Notes: generated by a model not told the origin, from the sequence alone. DNA of 41,792 bases from Lewinellaceae bacterium SD302 (GCA_002591745.1 PDLQ01000041.1:1-41792), one strand, 5' to 3'; numbered from the stretch's first letter, positions 1-7,990 are shown. A program made the numbers and translations.

Positions 1-1901
1 GGGTTAGGATCGCAGTTATCGCTGGTCGTACCGGCGGGGATAGCGAAGATCGCCTCACAGTCGGCAGTGTTCGTAGAGAAGAACAGTGGTCCCTGGTCTG
101 GGATACCGTCAAAGTTAAGATCCTGGGTAGGAGCCACGATCGTCGGGGCGTCGAAGTCACCTACTTTCACCAGCTGGGTGAAGGTGCGGATGCTGTCTAC
201 CTCACACCAGTCGATGACGGTGAAAGTCCGGACGAACTTGTAAGTCTGGTCACAGGTGATGATCCGGGGACCGTCCTGGAAAGTAGCACCGAGGTTACAG
301 AAACCTTCGGCGTCCAGGAATACCTGGCCACCGCTAGCAAGGGTGATGAAAGGGAAGTCCTGGGGGGTAGGTGCTGGGTTCTGGTTACCGAAAGCGTTCG
401 GTGGCAGCAGGGGTGGGTTCTCATCACAGCTGAACTGAGCAAGGCTGTCTACGCCGCTAACATCGCTGATGGAAGGACGAGAGAAGATGATGTCGTAAGA
501 AATTACAGTAGCAGGGTTCTCCTCGCCGCTTACGCTTGGGCAGTCGCCGTCGGTAGCGGTGAAAACACGGGTGATTACTACGTCTTCACAAGCGTCACCG
601 TTTACTACGATGTCGTTCACACAGATCTCTACGTTAGAGCAACCGTCGAAGAAGTAAGGGATACCGTCAGGGGTGATGTTACCACCCAGGTCGGTGTAAG
701 TAGATCCGTCACCACCGGCGATAAGGCGAGCGCGCAGTTGTGGGTTCATGGAGGAGAACAAGGTAACGGCGGTTTCGCCGTCTTGTGTCCAACAACGGGA
801 TACGTTGGCTGGCAGGTCATTGATGTTCACCAGATCGATGTCAGTACAGAACAATTCGTCGGCCGGAGTAGGCAGGCGATTCACAACCGGAGCGATCTTG
901 TCTTCGGCGTTTACAAAACCCCAGGCGCTGGTGAAGCCACTAAATACGGTGTCAGGAGACGTGTTAGTCGCCGTCCAGGTCCAGGTACCACAACCGTCGA
1001 TGATGGGACCGTTGCTCGGGTCATTATCTTCAACAACGATATTGTACAGCTCAGGAGCAGGAACCTGACCGTCACCGTCAACGTCGAAGTTACCGGCGAA
1101 GATCTGAGAAGGCAGCAGGGTTGCGCCACAGTCTCCGTCCAGCGTTACGTTGATGTTGGTAATGGCCGCCAGGTTAACGATCTGACCGGCTTGCATGGTA
1201 GGAACTTCGATTTCGCCGTTGAACTGGAAAGGGAAACCTTGTTGGGTGTTCGTGCCAGTATCGTTGGCGGGCCCCCAAGTCACACCGTTGTCCAGTGACT
1301 GCAAACCGTTACCCGTAGTAGACTGTCCCATAATAGTGATGGGGGGAGCCCAAGGGCCGGAGCCCAAAGAACCGTCAGCCTGCCACTCAATCCAGTAAGT
1401 ACCTTCTTCCAGGATAATGCCGACGGTAGCGGTATTCTCCATGATCGGGCGCTGGGTATTGGTACCAGTTGTCGTTTCAGTAACACGGTAAGAGTTACTC
1501 CAGGTTGTACCCGCAAGTACATTGGTTGCCAAGTCACCAAAGATAACGGTGCCGCCGTTTCCAGGCTCTCCGTCCCAGATACGCAGTCGTACACCAGTAA
1601 TGGTAGAAGTGGTGGTCGATCCGGTCTGGTAGGCATAAAGAACAACCTCGTCAATATTCCAGATCTCATCTTCCGGCACCTCGAAGTCGTCAGCAATGGT
1701 AAAACCTTGCCCGACTTGGTGGCCGAGACCCAAGGTATTCATACCTAAGGTATTGGTTTGCAAAATGGACTCATCAGCCCCTCCGGAACCAGTACCGAAG
1801 CTATTGATGGCCATGCCGTTGTCATAAATGACTTGGGCACTCAGCGATCCCACCAGAAGAAGGCAGAATAGCGAGAATAAAATTTGTCTCGTTTTGGTCA
1901 T
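1..1901 (-). CDS. Large secreted adhesin-like / HYR-type repeat protein, N-terminal part (runs off the left edge)
   Basis: An uninterrupted minus-strand frame of 633 codons runs from the ATG at 1899-1901 off the window, so the C-terminus is missing. The start encodes a clear signal peptide (MTKTRQILFSLFCLLLVGSLSAQ) cleaved after SAQ. The next ~170 residues resemble the N-terminal beta-sandwich of many Bacteroidota exported proteins (YDNG, then a DDF segment). After that come Cys-containing beta-rich modules with phrases such as TDGDCP, SCDENPP and CDQTYKFVRTFTVIDWC, as seen in HYR/Ig-like modules of T9SS cargo. Such proteins usually end in a T9SS or gliding-motility-associated sorting domain, which would lie outside the window. 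The substrate is unknown; a role at the cell surface is inferred. A TATTTTCG box (complement of 1927-1934) sits 25 bp upstream and may be its -7 element. Confidence 0.8.
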   Translation of the reverse strand, partial: MTKTRQILFSLFCLLLVGSLSAQVIYDNGMAINSFGTGSGGADESILQTNTLGMNTLGLGHQVGQGFTIADDFEVPEDEIWNIDEVVLYAYQTGSTTTSTITGVRLRIWDGEPGNGGTVIFGDLATNVLAGTTWSNSYRVTETTTGTNTQRPIMENTATVGIILEEGTYWIEWQADGSLGSGPWAPPITIMGQSTTGNGLQSLDNGVTWGPANDTGTNTQQGFPFQFNGEIEVPTMQAGQIVNLAAITNINVTLDGDCGATLLPSQIFAGNFDVDGDGQVPAPELYNIVVEDNDPSNGPIIDGCGTWTWTATNTSPDTVFSGFTSAWGFVNAEDKIAPVVNRLPTPADELFCTDIDLVNINDLPANVSRCWTQDGETAVTLFSSMNPQLRARLIAGGDGSTYTDLGGNITPDGIPYFFDGCSNVEICVNDIVVNGDACEDVVITRVFTATDGDCPSVSGEENPATVISYDIIFSRPSISDVSGVDSLAQFSCDENPPLLPPNAFGNQNPAPTPQDFPFITLASGGQVFLDAEGFCNLGATFQDGPRIITCDQTYKFVRTFTVIDWCEVDSIRTFTQLVKVGDFDAPTIVAPTQDLNFDGIPDQGPLFFSTNTADCEAIFAIPAGTTSDNCDPN

Positions 1902-2595
1902 AAGATTACGATTAGAAAAAAGATTACGAAAATAGTTCAGGTCTTTAGCGCATTCATCCGGCGGTCAACCGGCCCAAGAACACTCGCAGGCATTTCGTGA
2001 GTTCAGCATTAATGATGGTAGAAGACCGTTATTTCGAGATCGATCGCCCCGTGGGGAAAGGGCGAAACCGCCAGAACGGCAGTGCAATCTTTAAAAGTGT
2101 TGGTCGTCTCTAACTATCAATACAGCCGGTACACAGGTATACCTACTTACAGCAAAGATAGTCAGATTATGCGAATGATTTGATGGTTCTCAGAAAAAAG
2201 TCTGTGTTGTCTTTCAGCCGGGGTCGAACGGGCTGATTCTTGAATAGAACACTGCTACTTTGACAGCAAAAAAATCAGGGCTGTCATTGGTCACCGCGCT
2301 TTCCAGCACTTCAAAAAAAGAGCCGAATAGCATACATTCCAATTCGTATAAATAATGTGATCGCACGCTCTCCGGTATGGGGTAATATCAAGACACTCCT
2401 TAGCCGATTACACCCTGGGGCCTTGCGTCCAGAAGTATAGCGTTCCTGTTCTCTGTTTCCTGTGATAACATTTTGTGTCTTTAGGCTAACAAAGTAGCAA
2501 TGCCGGGTAAGTAACCGACAGTTTCGCGCTTCCTGCGCTGCCTGGATAAACACACCTTATATATATGGTGTTATCAAGGGATAAAAACAAGGACA
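1902..2595. other. Intergenic region, 694 bp, between divergent genes
   Basis: No convincing gene is seen. The left end should carry the promoter of the secreted protein; the right end (ACACC...GGTGT flanking a TA-rich stretch at about 2550-2570) should carry that of msrB. It contains two inverted copies of the dispersed 10-mer at 2253-2262 and 2490-2499. Minus-strand open frame 2311-2553 has an unnatural composition and no family resemblance. Confidence 0.6.
2253..2499. repeat. Dispersed motif, inverted pair A
   Basis: TGCTACTTTG at 2253-2262 and its reverse complement CAAAGTAGCA at 2490-2499. Both are intergenic. The flanks are CAC-TGCTACTTTG-ACAGC and GGCTAA-CAAAGTAGCA-ATG. Confidence 0.75.
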
Positions 2596-3012
2596 ATGTT
2601 TAACGGTAAGAAAAAAGAAAACTGGAACGAGTTAACGCCAGAAGAGAACTACGTTATCGCCAATAAGGGGACCGAACGGCCCTTCACTAACGAATACAAT
2701 AATTTTAAAGTAGATGGCCTCTTCGTCTGCCGCCGATGTGACAATCCGCTATACGACAGCCAGGATAAATTCAGCAGTGGATGTGGCTGGCCCAGTTTCG
2801 ACGACGAAATACCCGGTGCGGTTCGCCGTGAAACGGATAAGGACGGAAGACGAACCGAAATCCTGTGCAACAACTGCGATGGTCACCTGGGCCACGTCTT
2901 CCAGGGAGAGCGCTTTACGGAGAAGAATACCCGCCACTGTGTCAACAGCTTATCAATTCGCTTTATTCCCCGTGCCAAGGTTGACGACTTTATGGATAAA
3001 CAGGAAAAATGA
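2596..3012 (+). CDS. msrB: Peptide-methionine (R)-S-oxide reductase MsrB
   Basis: 138 aa, the usual size for a single-domain MsrB. It reduces the R epimer of methionine sulfoxide in proteins using thioredoxin. Visible signatures: the structural zinc pairs C45-x-x-C48 and C91-x-x-C94, the SGCGWPSF segment with C63, the DGHLGHVF segment around H97-H100, and the catalytic-Cys motif RHCVNS with C115. There is no signal peptide, so it is probably cytosolic. The stop TGA (3010-3012) is followed immediately and in the same frame by msrA coding sequence, so the pair may be a split or disrupted MsrB-MsrA fusion, a fusion order known in several bacteria. Confidence 0.93.
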   Translation: MFNGKKKENWNELTPEENYVIANKGTERPFTNEYNNFKVDGLFVCRRCDNPLYDSQDKFSSGCGWPSFDDEIPGAVRRETDKDGRRTEILCNNCDGHLGHVFQGERFTEKNTRHCVNSLSIRFIPRAKVDDFMDKQEK

Positions 3013-3525
3013 AAGGGCGTCGTACTTCTCGGTAGTGGCTGTTTCTGGAGTAAGCAATTTTATCTGAGTCAACTGGCCGGGGTTATCAGTACCCACGCTG
3101 GTTTCGCCGGCGGGACGCTTCCCTACCCAACCTATCAGCAAGTATGCACTAAAACTACCGGCCACGCAGAAGTGGTTCGGGTCGTTTACGACCGGAGGGT
3201 ACTCGATCTGCAACAACTATTGCAATTTTTCTTTCAGTTACATGATCCTGGTCGCGATCGCAGGGATCGGGGCGGACAGTATCGCTCTGCCATTTTTTTT
3301 CCACCCAATAGCCTGAATACCCGAGACGAGAGAATGGCCAAAGCCATGATTGCCCACCTTGCCGACCAAATCGGGCTGGTTTCAACGGAAGTGAAGTCTG
3401 AGGTTATTTTTTACCCGGCCGATGGTCGTCATCAGCAGTACTGTGACGTTCGTTCAATCACTCCCCGGCCGCCCACCGGGCTGTCGAATAGTTACTGGAA
3501 AGGCTTCAAAGCAGCAAACCATTAA
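3009..3525 (+). pseudogene. msrA: Peptide-methionine (S)-S-oxide reductase MsrA, start region disrupted (frameshift or fusion with internal stop)
   Basis: Codons from 3013 give an almost complete MsrA: the active-site GSGCFW, then THAGFAGG, PTYQQVCTKTTGHAEVVRVVYD, FFQLHDP, GGQYRSAIFF and the C-terminal FYPADGRHQQY. No ATG, GTG or TTG exists in this frame before the GTG at 3172, which lies beyond the catalytic Cys. An ATG at 3009-3011 overlaps the msrB stop (ATGA), but reading from it gives MKGRRTSR and a stop; dropping one G from the GGG at 3015-3017 would give MKGVVLLGSGCFW. Alternatively the TGA at 3010 interrupts an MsrB-MsrA fusion, because both genes share the frame. Either one single-base change or recoding is needed. 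A sequencing error in the G run cannot be excluded. Confidence 0.8.
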
Positions 3526-3913
3526 TTTTTTAACATTTTTTTAACGTTTTACTTCGGTTTTCACGCTATTAAGATCTAATGGGAGGATATTCGGAAGCGA
3601 GATACCCTATCGCTATTTAATATTGCCCCTTACCAAACATCTGTGGCAAAATATGGTGTTTCGAATAATGAGGATATACTCAATCCCCTTTTAATCAGGT
3701 ATTTAGTAACTCAGACTTTTCAAAATGCCGAAACCATTGCCTTGCAAAGTTAGAAGGACTACCTTTGCGGCCTGAATTAAACCATGAGCTTTAAATGCGG
3801 CATTAGTCGCTTCAAATAATCCCAGGGCAGTAGCGCCCACAAAATGCCGGAAAGGCCGGTCAGGATTTATCCAGACCAAGCAGCCCGGTAATTGTTGAAC
3901 GAAACCAGTTATA
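3526..3913. other. Intergenic region, 388 bp
   Basis: AT-richer than its surroundings, with no believable gene. It holds a good candidate promoter (3736-3767) for the downstream transglycosylase and possibly a termination zone just after msrA (T-rich run 3525-3545). Confidence 0.5.
3736..3767 (+). promoter_or_regulatory. Bacteroidota-type promoter (-33 / -7)
   Basis: TACCTTTG at 3760-3767 matches the -7 consensus TAnnTTTG exactly. ATTG ends 20 bp upstream (3736-3739) and approximates the -33 box TTTG. It points towards the lytic transglycosylase starting at 3914, leaving a leader of about 140 nt. Confidence 0.5.
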
Positions 3914-4999
3914 ATGAAACAGCTTCCCAGGCTGTGCGGAATGTTTGCAGTCTTACTGTTGATGTTCCAGAACACATCCCTCGCCAATCCAACCAGTACC
4001 CCCAAACAAGTCTATTCCGATCGTTTGGCCGTACTGGATCTTCCCCTCAGCGCCACTATGGACGCCCAGTTGGAAAGAAAGATTGGCCAATACGTCATCG
4101 ACGGTACGACCGGTACCGAGTTGATGCTCAGTAGAGCCGAATTGTATTTCCCCATTTTTGAGTCTTATCTGGCTGATTACGATTTACCCAACAGCCTCAA
4201 GTATTTACCGATTGCCGAAAGCCTTTTGCGTAGCCGGGCCGTTTCTTCGGCCAGCGCTGCTGGCTTGTGGCAATTGATGGCCGGCACCGCCAGAGCCTAT
4301 GACTTGCGGGTAGACGGCGTGGTTGACGAACGCATGGACCCACATTTGTCTACTGAGGCAGCCATGAAGATTCTCGTTGATCTATACGAGCAATTCGGTG
4401 ACTGGAACCTTGTGCTGGCCGCTTACAATTGTGGTGGTGGCCGTGTACGCAAGGCCATCCGCCTGAGTGGCAGCCGCGACTACGTAAAAGTAAAGCGCTA
4501 CCTCCCACGGGAAACTCAGCAGTACGTGAGTGCTTATTTGGCCGCTGCCTACGCCGTTAATTTTTACGGCGACCACGGTCTTAGCCCCCGTTCTAATGCC
4601 TTAACCGCCGAACCTCTGAGCTACGTTCAGGTTTACCGCGAGTTAAATCTGCGCAAAGTGGCTCAAAAGGCAGGGATTGATTATCGCTTCCTGCGTCGGC
4701 TCAACCCAGCCTTTCGCCGGGGTTACATCCCTAAAAACAGTAAGGGTTACCGCCTGACTGTTCCCTACCATGCACTCTACGCCGTTCAACAGCAGGTTTG
4801 GCTTCAACGTAATCTCGTGGAATTACCCGTTGAAGAAGTCACGCCATCGGCTCTTGAATACGCCAAGGAAAGTGGGTTCAACCCCTTCGAATTTCTACTG
4901 GGTTGTAAGCAAGCGAGCATCATAAATAATAATGACCTGAGCTGGTTCACCCCTAAGGTGAATGAGCTGACCAATTACCTCTACGAGCACGCGGTGTAA
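3914..4999 (+). CDS. Membrane-bound lytic murein transglycosylase, MltD-like (SLT domain)
   Basis: 361 aa with an N-terminal signal peptide (about residues 1-24, ending ...TSLA). The SLT domain (about 80-220) carries the motif LPIAESLLRSRAVSSASAAGLWQLM-like core, with E102 as the expected catalytic acid, followed by GLWQLM and LAAYNCGGG. The remaining ~140 residues include a weak LysM-like stretch (about 212-270, YVQVYRELNLRKVAQ...LTVP). The family cleaves the MurNAc-GlcNAc bond of peptidoglycan, forming 1,6-anhydroMurNAc, in the periplasm. It stands alone with its own promoter and a strong bidirectional terminator downstream. Confidence 0.85.
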   Translation: MKQLPRLCGMFAVLLLMFQNTSLANPTSTPKQVYSDRLAVLDLPLSATMDAQLERKIGQYVIDGTTGTELMLSRAELYFPIFESYLADYDLPNSLKYLPIAESLLRSRAVSSASAAGLWQLMAGTARAYDLRVDGVVDERMDPHLSTEAAMKILVDLYEQFGDWNLVLAAYNCGGGRVRKAIRLSGSRDYVKVKRYLPRETQQYVSAYLAAAYAVNFYGDHGLSPRSNALTAEPLSYVQVYRELNLRKVAQKAGIDYRFLRRLNPAFRRGYIPKNSKGYRLTVPYHALYAVQQQVWLQRNLVELPVEEVTPSALEYAKESGFNPFEFLLGCKQASIINNNDLSWFTPKVNELTNYLYEHAV

Positions 5000-5020
5000 A
5001 ACATAGCACCCACCAAATAA

Positions 5021-5054
5021 AAAATGCCCGCCTGAAAAATCAGGCGGGCATTTT
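5021..5054. terminator. Bidirectional intrinsic terminator
   Basis: A 15-bp perfect stem (5021-5035 / 5040-5054, core TGCCCGCCTGA) with an AAAA loop, and A/T runs on both sides. It lies between the convergent transglycosylase (ends 4999) and M48 protease gene (ends 5074), serving both. Confidence 0.9.
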
Positions 5055-5073
5055 TATTTGGGCGAGAGTCGCC

Positions 5074-6552
5074 CTAACGTTGTAGCACCTTAATCAGGGT
5101 ACCAGACTGTACCGTTTGATTGGGTTGCATACCGTTGAGGATTGAGAACTCATTAACGCGATTGCTCGGAATGCCCTCTGCCTGCAATGCCGATTGCAAC
5201 GATTTGTTACCGGATACGGTAGCGATGCGAATTCGTTCGGCCTGGCGATTGAGTTTATTGGGGTCGGTCAATTTATCAAAGCTGCTGATGGTGGCATCAA
5301 AACTACTCTCATAACGAGAAAAATTCTGTTGGCTCGTCAGGCCCATAAGCATGTAAACGTTTCCACCGTAGGATATAAACCCGGCTTTAATTTTAATAAC
5401 CTCTTGTTGCTGCCCATTCGCATCTGTAGCTGCTGTCTGCGCAATCATGAGAGTAGCAGTATTTCCGTTAATTGTCTGCTGTCCACTATTAACGACCTGC
5501 AATTGATTCTCACTGGCAAATGATTGGGCGGCGGCTTGCGTATCGCTTCCCTGCCCCAGTTGTAGTCGGATGGCTGCGTTACCATTTGGCTCAACTGTTT
5601 GCACCATCGAAGGGCTATTCTGTGTTTGCCAGCCGTTGGGCAGTCGGTACTGGAATTTCAGCTCTGGATGAAAAAATTGGTTTTGCTCCACGAAGCCCTG
5701 GCGGGGATCCGCTCCGTACATCAGCCCTTCCAGCATTCGTAGATAGCTGTTGCGGCCCACATCAAAGGTGGTTTTGCCCTGGCTGCGCAGTTTTTGCTGG
5801 GTAGCGGTAGCCATTTGACGAACTTTTTGTTCACGGTTAGCCGGATCCGGGTGGGTACTGAGAAAAGTAGGCGTACGGTTTTCAGCTCCTCCGGTCAGAC
5901 GATCCAGTGTAGTAAAGAAACCCGCCATTTCCTTGGCATCGTAGCCGACCATAGTAGAGTATTCTACGCCGAGTTCATCGGACTGACTCTCGTCATCACG
6001 TCCGTACTTCAGAAAGAGCAGCTGCATACCCTGCATCAGACTTTCTCCCTGGCTCGCCAAGGTTGGAGACAGAATCATCCCACCGATGGCCAGTCCAGAC
6101 AGTAGTGTTTGCTTACTTTGCTGCTGCACCGAGTGGCGGGCGGTAACGTGACCGATCTCGTGACCAAGTACGCCAGCGAATTGGGCTTCGTTGTTAAAAT
6201 GTGCCATAATGCCCCGGGTGAAATAAACGTAGCCGCCGGGAACGGCAAAGGCATTCACTACCGGATCGTCGATCAGGCGAAAGGTCCAGGGCAGTTCGGG
6301 CCTGTGAGAGCCTCTCGCCATTTCTAATCCTTTGCGGGTAAGAAATTGCTCCAATTCGGGATCTTTATACTCGCCCATTTGGGCTACGATCTGGGGGTCG
6401 TATTCCTGGCCCATCTGAATTTCCTGAGCTTCGGAAATAAAGGAAACTTGTTTTTTTCCCGTAACCGGATTGGTGGCACAGGTCTGCAAGCTGACGGCAA
6501 GCACCAACAGGCAACTCCACGACAGTAATTTAAAAGGGTTGATAACTCTCAT
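5074..6552 (-). CDS. M48-family metalloprotease lipoprotein (BepA/YfgC-like)
   Basis: 492 aa. The N-terminus is a lipoprotein signal with lipobox LQTC (C25). The peptidase domain follows (about 40-260) with zinc motif HEIGH at 131-135, and SQSDELGVEY downstream supplies the third ligand Glu. The C-terminal half includes a region of about 300-420 with beta-rich composition, then a final ~50 residues resembling a LysM/secretion-peptidase tail (SGTLIKVLQ). Homologues are envelope proteases or chaperones that degrade misfolded outer-membrane proteins; the exact substrate here is unknown. Monocistronic, convergent with the transglycosylase. Confidence 0.88.
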   Translation of the reverse strand: MRVINPFKLLSWSCLLVLAVSLQTCATNPVTGKKQVSFISEAQEIQMGQEYDPQIVAQMGEYKDPELEQFLTRKGLEMARGSHRPELPWTFRLIDDPVVNAFAVPGGYVYFTRGIMAHFNNEAQFAGVLGHEIGHVTARHSVQQQSKQTLLSGLAIGGMILSPTLASQGESLMQGMQLLFLKYGRDDESQSDELGVEYSTMVGYDAKEMAGFFTTLDRLTGGAENRTPTFLSTHPDPANREQKVRQMATATQQKLRSQGKTTFDVGRNSYLRMLEGLMYGADPRQGFVEQNQFFHPELKFQYRLPNGWQTQNSPSMVQTVEPNGNAAIRLQLGQGSDTQAAAQSFASENQLQVVNSGQQTINGNTATLMIAQTAATDANGQQQEVIKIKAGFISYGGNVYMLMGLTSQQNFSRYESSFDATISSFDKLTDPNKLNRQAERIRIATVSGNKSLQSALQAEGIPSNRVNEFSILNGMQPNQTVQSGTLIKVLQR

Positions 6553-6592
6553 GCTGGTTCGAATTGTTTTAAGTTAAAGCGAAATGCCCGGT

Positions 6593-7408
6593 TCAATTGT
6601 TCAGCGGCTCCGGCCTTATCGCGTTGGCAAAGGCGGTATATTGATCAGGATACGCTCGCTGAAAAGATTCGGCGTGGGTAAAATAGAGCGTTAGTCCGAT
6701 AGCGCTGCGGTCCGGCTCGGGCAAGCCGATGAACTCCGTGAGTTTTTCTTTGGTGAACTTACTAATTTTCCTAATAGCTTCCCATTCCATTTGCGGCAGC
6801 CTACGGCCCGGATACACCAGTTGATAAGCCTTGGCAAACTCGTAGATGCCTAACTGCAGGTAACTTTTCGGCTCCATGACCGAGCGGACAAAGAAATTGG
6901 CCGTAAAAATAAAAGTACCGTCCGGAGGATACAGCTCGCTGGCGTGTAACTGCTCGTGCTGTGGGCTGGGGAACTGATGGGGATAAAAGACCACCGTATC
7001 AAATTCAGGAAAAGCGAAGTCCTTACGGTAAAAACTGACCGTCGCGGCACTGGCGGCGATCATCACTTCCAAATCTTTCGGCACTTTGTCCGACCCTTGA
7101 GCGATATACTGAGTGGATTCTCTCAAAAGGAAGGTCCGGCGACGAAACTCCCGCTTGCCCGCGGAGTCCAGTGAACGATAAAGATCGAAACGGTCTAAGA
7201 TCGGCGCAAAATCGGTGGACAGGTCCGGTGGAGACATCTTCGTCCAATACCACCAACTAATCTGTGGCTTGAGCGTGAGCACCCCCGCCATCATCACCAA
7301 CGGAATCACGACCAGCCAGGCAAATTGCGAGCCGTACTGCACGGCGACCAGAAAAGCGATTACCGCTAAAGCGCCTAATGGAATCAAAAAATACTTGAGT
7401 GGAGACAT
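6593..7408 (-). CDS. MtfA/M90-like membrane protein with a degenerate HExxH motif
   Basis: 271 aa from ATG 7406-7408. Two hydrophobic segments (about 5-24 and 28-45) are followed by a soluble domain resembling MtfA (M90, glucose-regulated peptidase): the helix RRRTFLLRES, EVMIAASAATVSF and DTVVFYPHQF match the family pattern. Where MtfA proteins have HEFAH, this protein reads YEFAK (179-183), so both zinc-binding His are gone and it is probably not an active metallopeptidase. The open frame extends upstream to 7765, but that part is the antisense of the tRNA-Phe gene and is not coding; the start was chosen at the first Met before the membrane segment. Function unknown; a pseudo-peptidase or binding protein is inferred. 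Confidence 0.72.
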   Translation of the reverse strand: MSPLKYFLIPLGALAVIAFLVAVQYGSQFAWLVVIPLVMMAGVLTLKPQISWWYWTKMSPPDLSTDFAPILDRFDLYRSLDSAGKREFRRRTFLLRESTQYIAQGSDKVPKDLEVMIAASAATVSFYRKDFAFPEFDTVVFYPHQFPSPQHEQLHASELYPPDGTFIFTANFFVRSVMEPKSYLQLGIYEFAKAYQLVYPGRRLPQMEWEAIRKISKFTKEKLTEFIGLPEPDRSAIGLTLYFTHAESFQRAYPDQYTAFANAIRPEPLNN

Positions 7409-7514
7409 AAAGGAAACTTTCAGAAAACCGAGTGCATTATAAGAACGTAAAAGCGTATTAAAGCAACGTCTTGAGAACTTGTAGCAGCTAAAACTTAAAA
7501 AAGTTCTTCTTTGA

Positions 7515-7547
7515 CTTGCACAGGCGGTTAAATTGAACGTAAATTTG
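7515..7547 (+). promoter_or_regulatory. Candidate promoter of tRNA-Phe / his region
   Basis: TAAATTTG at 7540-7547 matches the -7 consensus TAnnTTTG; CTTG at 7515-7518 lies 21 bp upstream as a near -33 box. It would transcribe the tRNA-Phe gene after a ~130-nt leader. No clear separate promoter was found between the tRNA and the his leader peptide, so this promoter may also feed the his operon. Confidence 0.4.
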
Positions 7548-7687
7548 CATCGCTTTAGAAGTAAAGCAATCTTTTTATTCAGGTGACCAGAACGAAAGTG
7601 CTGCCGATGTGGCAAATTCGTCGTGAAAAAGCAAAGGCTTTTTTGACCAGAGGAAAAAGATTTCGCTGCCCTGGCAGACACAAACAC

Positions 7688-7760
7688 GGTGCGGTAGCTC
7701 AGTTGGTAGAGCAATGGACTGAAAATCCATGTGTCGGCGGTTCGATTCCGCCCCACACCA
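7688..7760 (+). tRNA. tRNA-Phe (anticodon GAA)
   Basis: A complete 73-nt cloverleaf: acceptor 7688-7694, D arm GCTC-AGTTGGTA-GAGC, anticodon arm ATGGA-CTGAAAA-TCCAT with anticodon GAA, 5-nt variable loop, T arm GGCGG-TTCGATT-CCGCC, acceptor 3' strand 7753-7759, discriminator A7760. CCA is not encoded (the next bases are CCC). The fifth acceptor pair is a C-A mismatch (7692 with 7755); the other six pair. Confidence 0.95.
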
Positions 7761-7771
7761 CCCAAAAGTCG

Positions 7772-7804
7772 AGCGGGCTTTAAGGCGATGCCTTAAAGCC
7801 CGCT
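7772..7804 (+). terminator. Perfect 15-bp hairpin after tRNA-Phe (terminator-like, no T tract)
   Basis: Arms 7772-7786 and 7790-7804 (AGCGGGCTTTAAGGC and its complement) enclose a GAT loop. No T run follows, so it is not a standard intrinsic terminator. It may mark the tRNA 3' end, attenuate read-through, or be the 5' part of the his leader RNA, whose peptide starts 14 nt later. Confidence 0.55.
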
Positions 7805-7818
7805 TGCATAAGTAAAAT

Positions 7819-7893
7819 ATGCAACAACATCATCACCATCACGTATTCCCTGCATTTGCACCGGCGGCAAATGACGGCTTCGTGTTGGAGTAG
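7819..7893 (+). CDS. hisL: his operon leader peptide with five consecutive His codons
   Basis: A 24-codon frame ATG 7819 to TAG 7891-7893, reading MQQHHHHHVFPAFAP at its start; His codons 4-8 occupy 7828-7842. It lies 98 nt upstream of hisG and 33 nt upstream of an intrinsic terminator stem. A run of codons for the end-product amino acid just ahead of a terminator is the defining arrangement of transcription attenuation by ribosome stalling, as in the enterobacterial his operon. When charged tRNA-His is scarce, the ribosome should stall here and prevent terminator formation. No sequence relation to the enterobacterial HisL beyond the His run; the assignment rests on this run and its position. 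Confidence 0.85.
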   Translation: MQQHHHHHVFPAFAPAANDGFVLE

Positions 7894-7961
7894 ATCTTTA
7901 TTGCATCCTGGACACAATCTGTCATAAAAGCCCTTCGGTGATGAACCGAAGGGCTTTTTTT
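7853..7961 (+). promoter_or_regulatory. his attenuator: pause hairpin, possible antiterminator and terminator
   Basis: Segment 1/2 hairpin: CATTTGC (7853-7859) pairs with GCAAATG (7867-7873). Segment 3/4 is the terminator: 14-bp stem 7926-7939 / 7945-7958 (AAAAGCCCTTCGGT and its complement), loop GATGA, T run to 7961. Part of segment 2, GGCTT (7876-7880), can pair with AAGCC (7928-7932) in the terminator's 5' arm, a plausible though weak antiterminator. A ribosome stalled on the His codons would cover segment 1 and free segment 2. Pairings were found by eye, without energy calculation. Confidence 0.72.
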
Positions 7962-7990
7962 GTTTTACCCCTACCTCAAATCTCCCCAAA

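Noticed and set aside
2311..2553. Minus-strand 80-codon frame upstream of msrB
   Set aside because: No family resemblance, odd composition; contains a copy of the dispersed motif.
3703..4005. Minus-strand 100-codon frame
   Set aside because: Overlaps the start of the transglycosylase and its promoter; no recognisable domain.
7409..7765. Upstream extension of the MtfA-like frame to 390 aa
   Set aside because: The extra residues include the antisense translation of the tRNA-Phe gene (GRNRTADTW... pattern), a known annotation artefact; the signal/membrane segment starts at the ATG 7406-7408.
7583..7783. Plus-strand open frame over the tRNA gene
   Set aside because: AQLVEQWTENPCVGGSIPP is the sense translation of a tRNA, not a protein.
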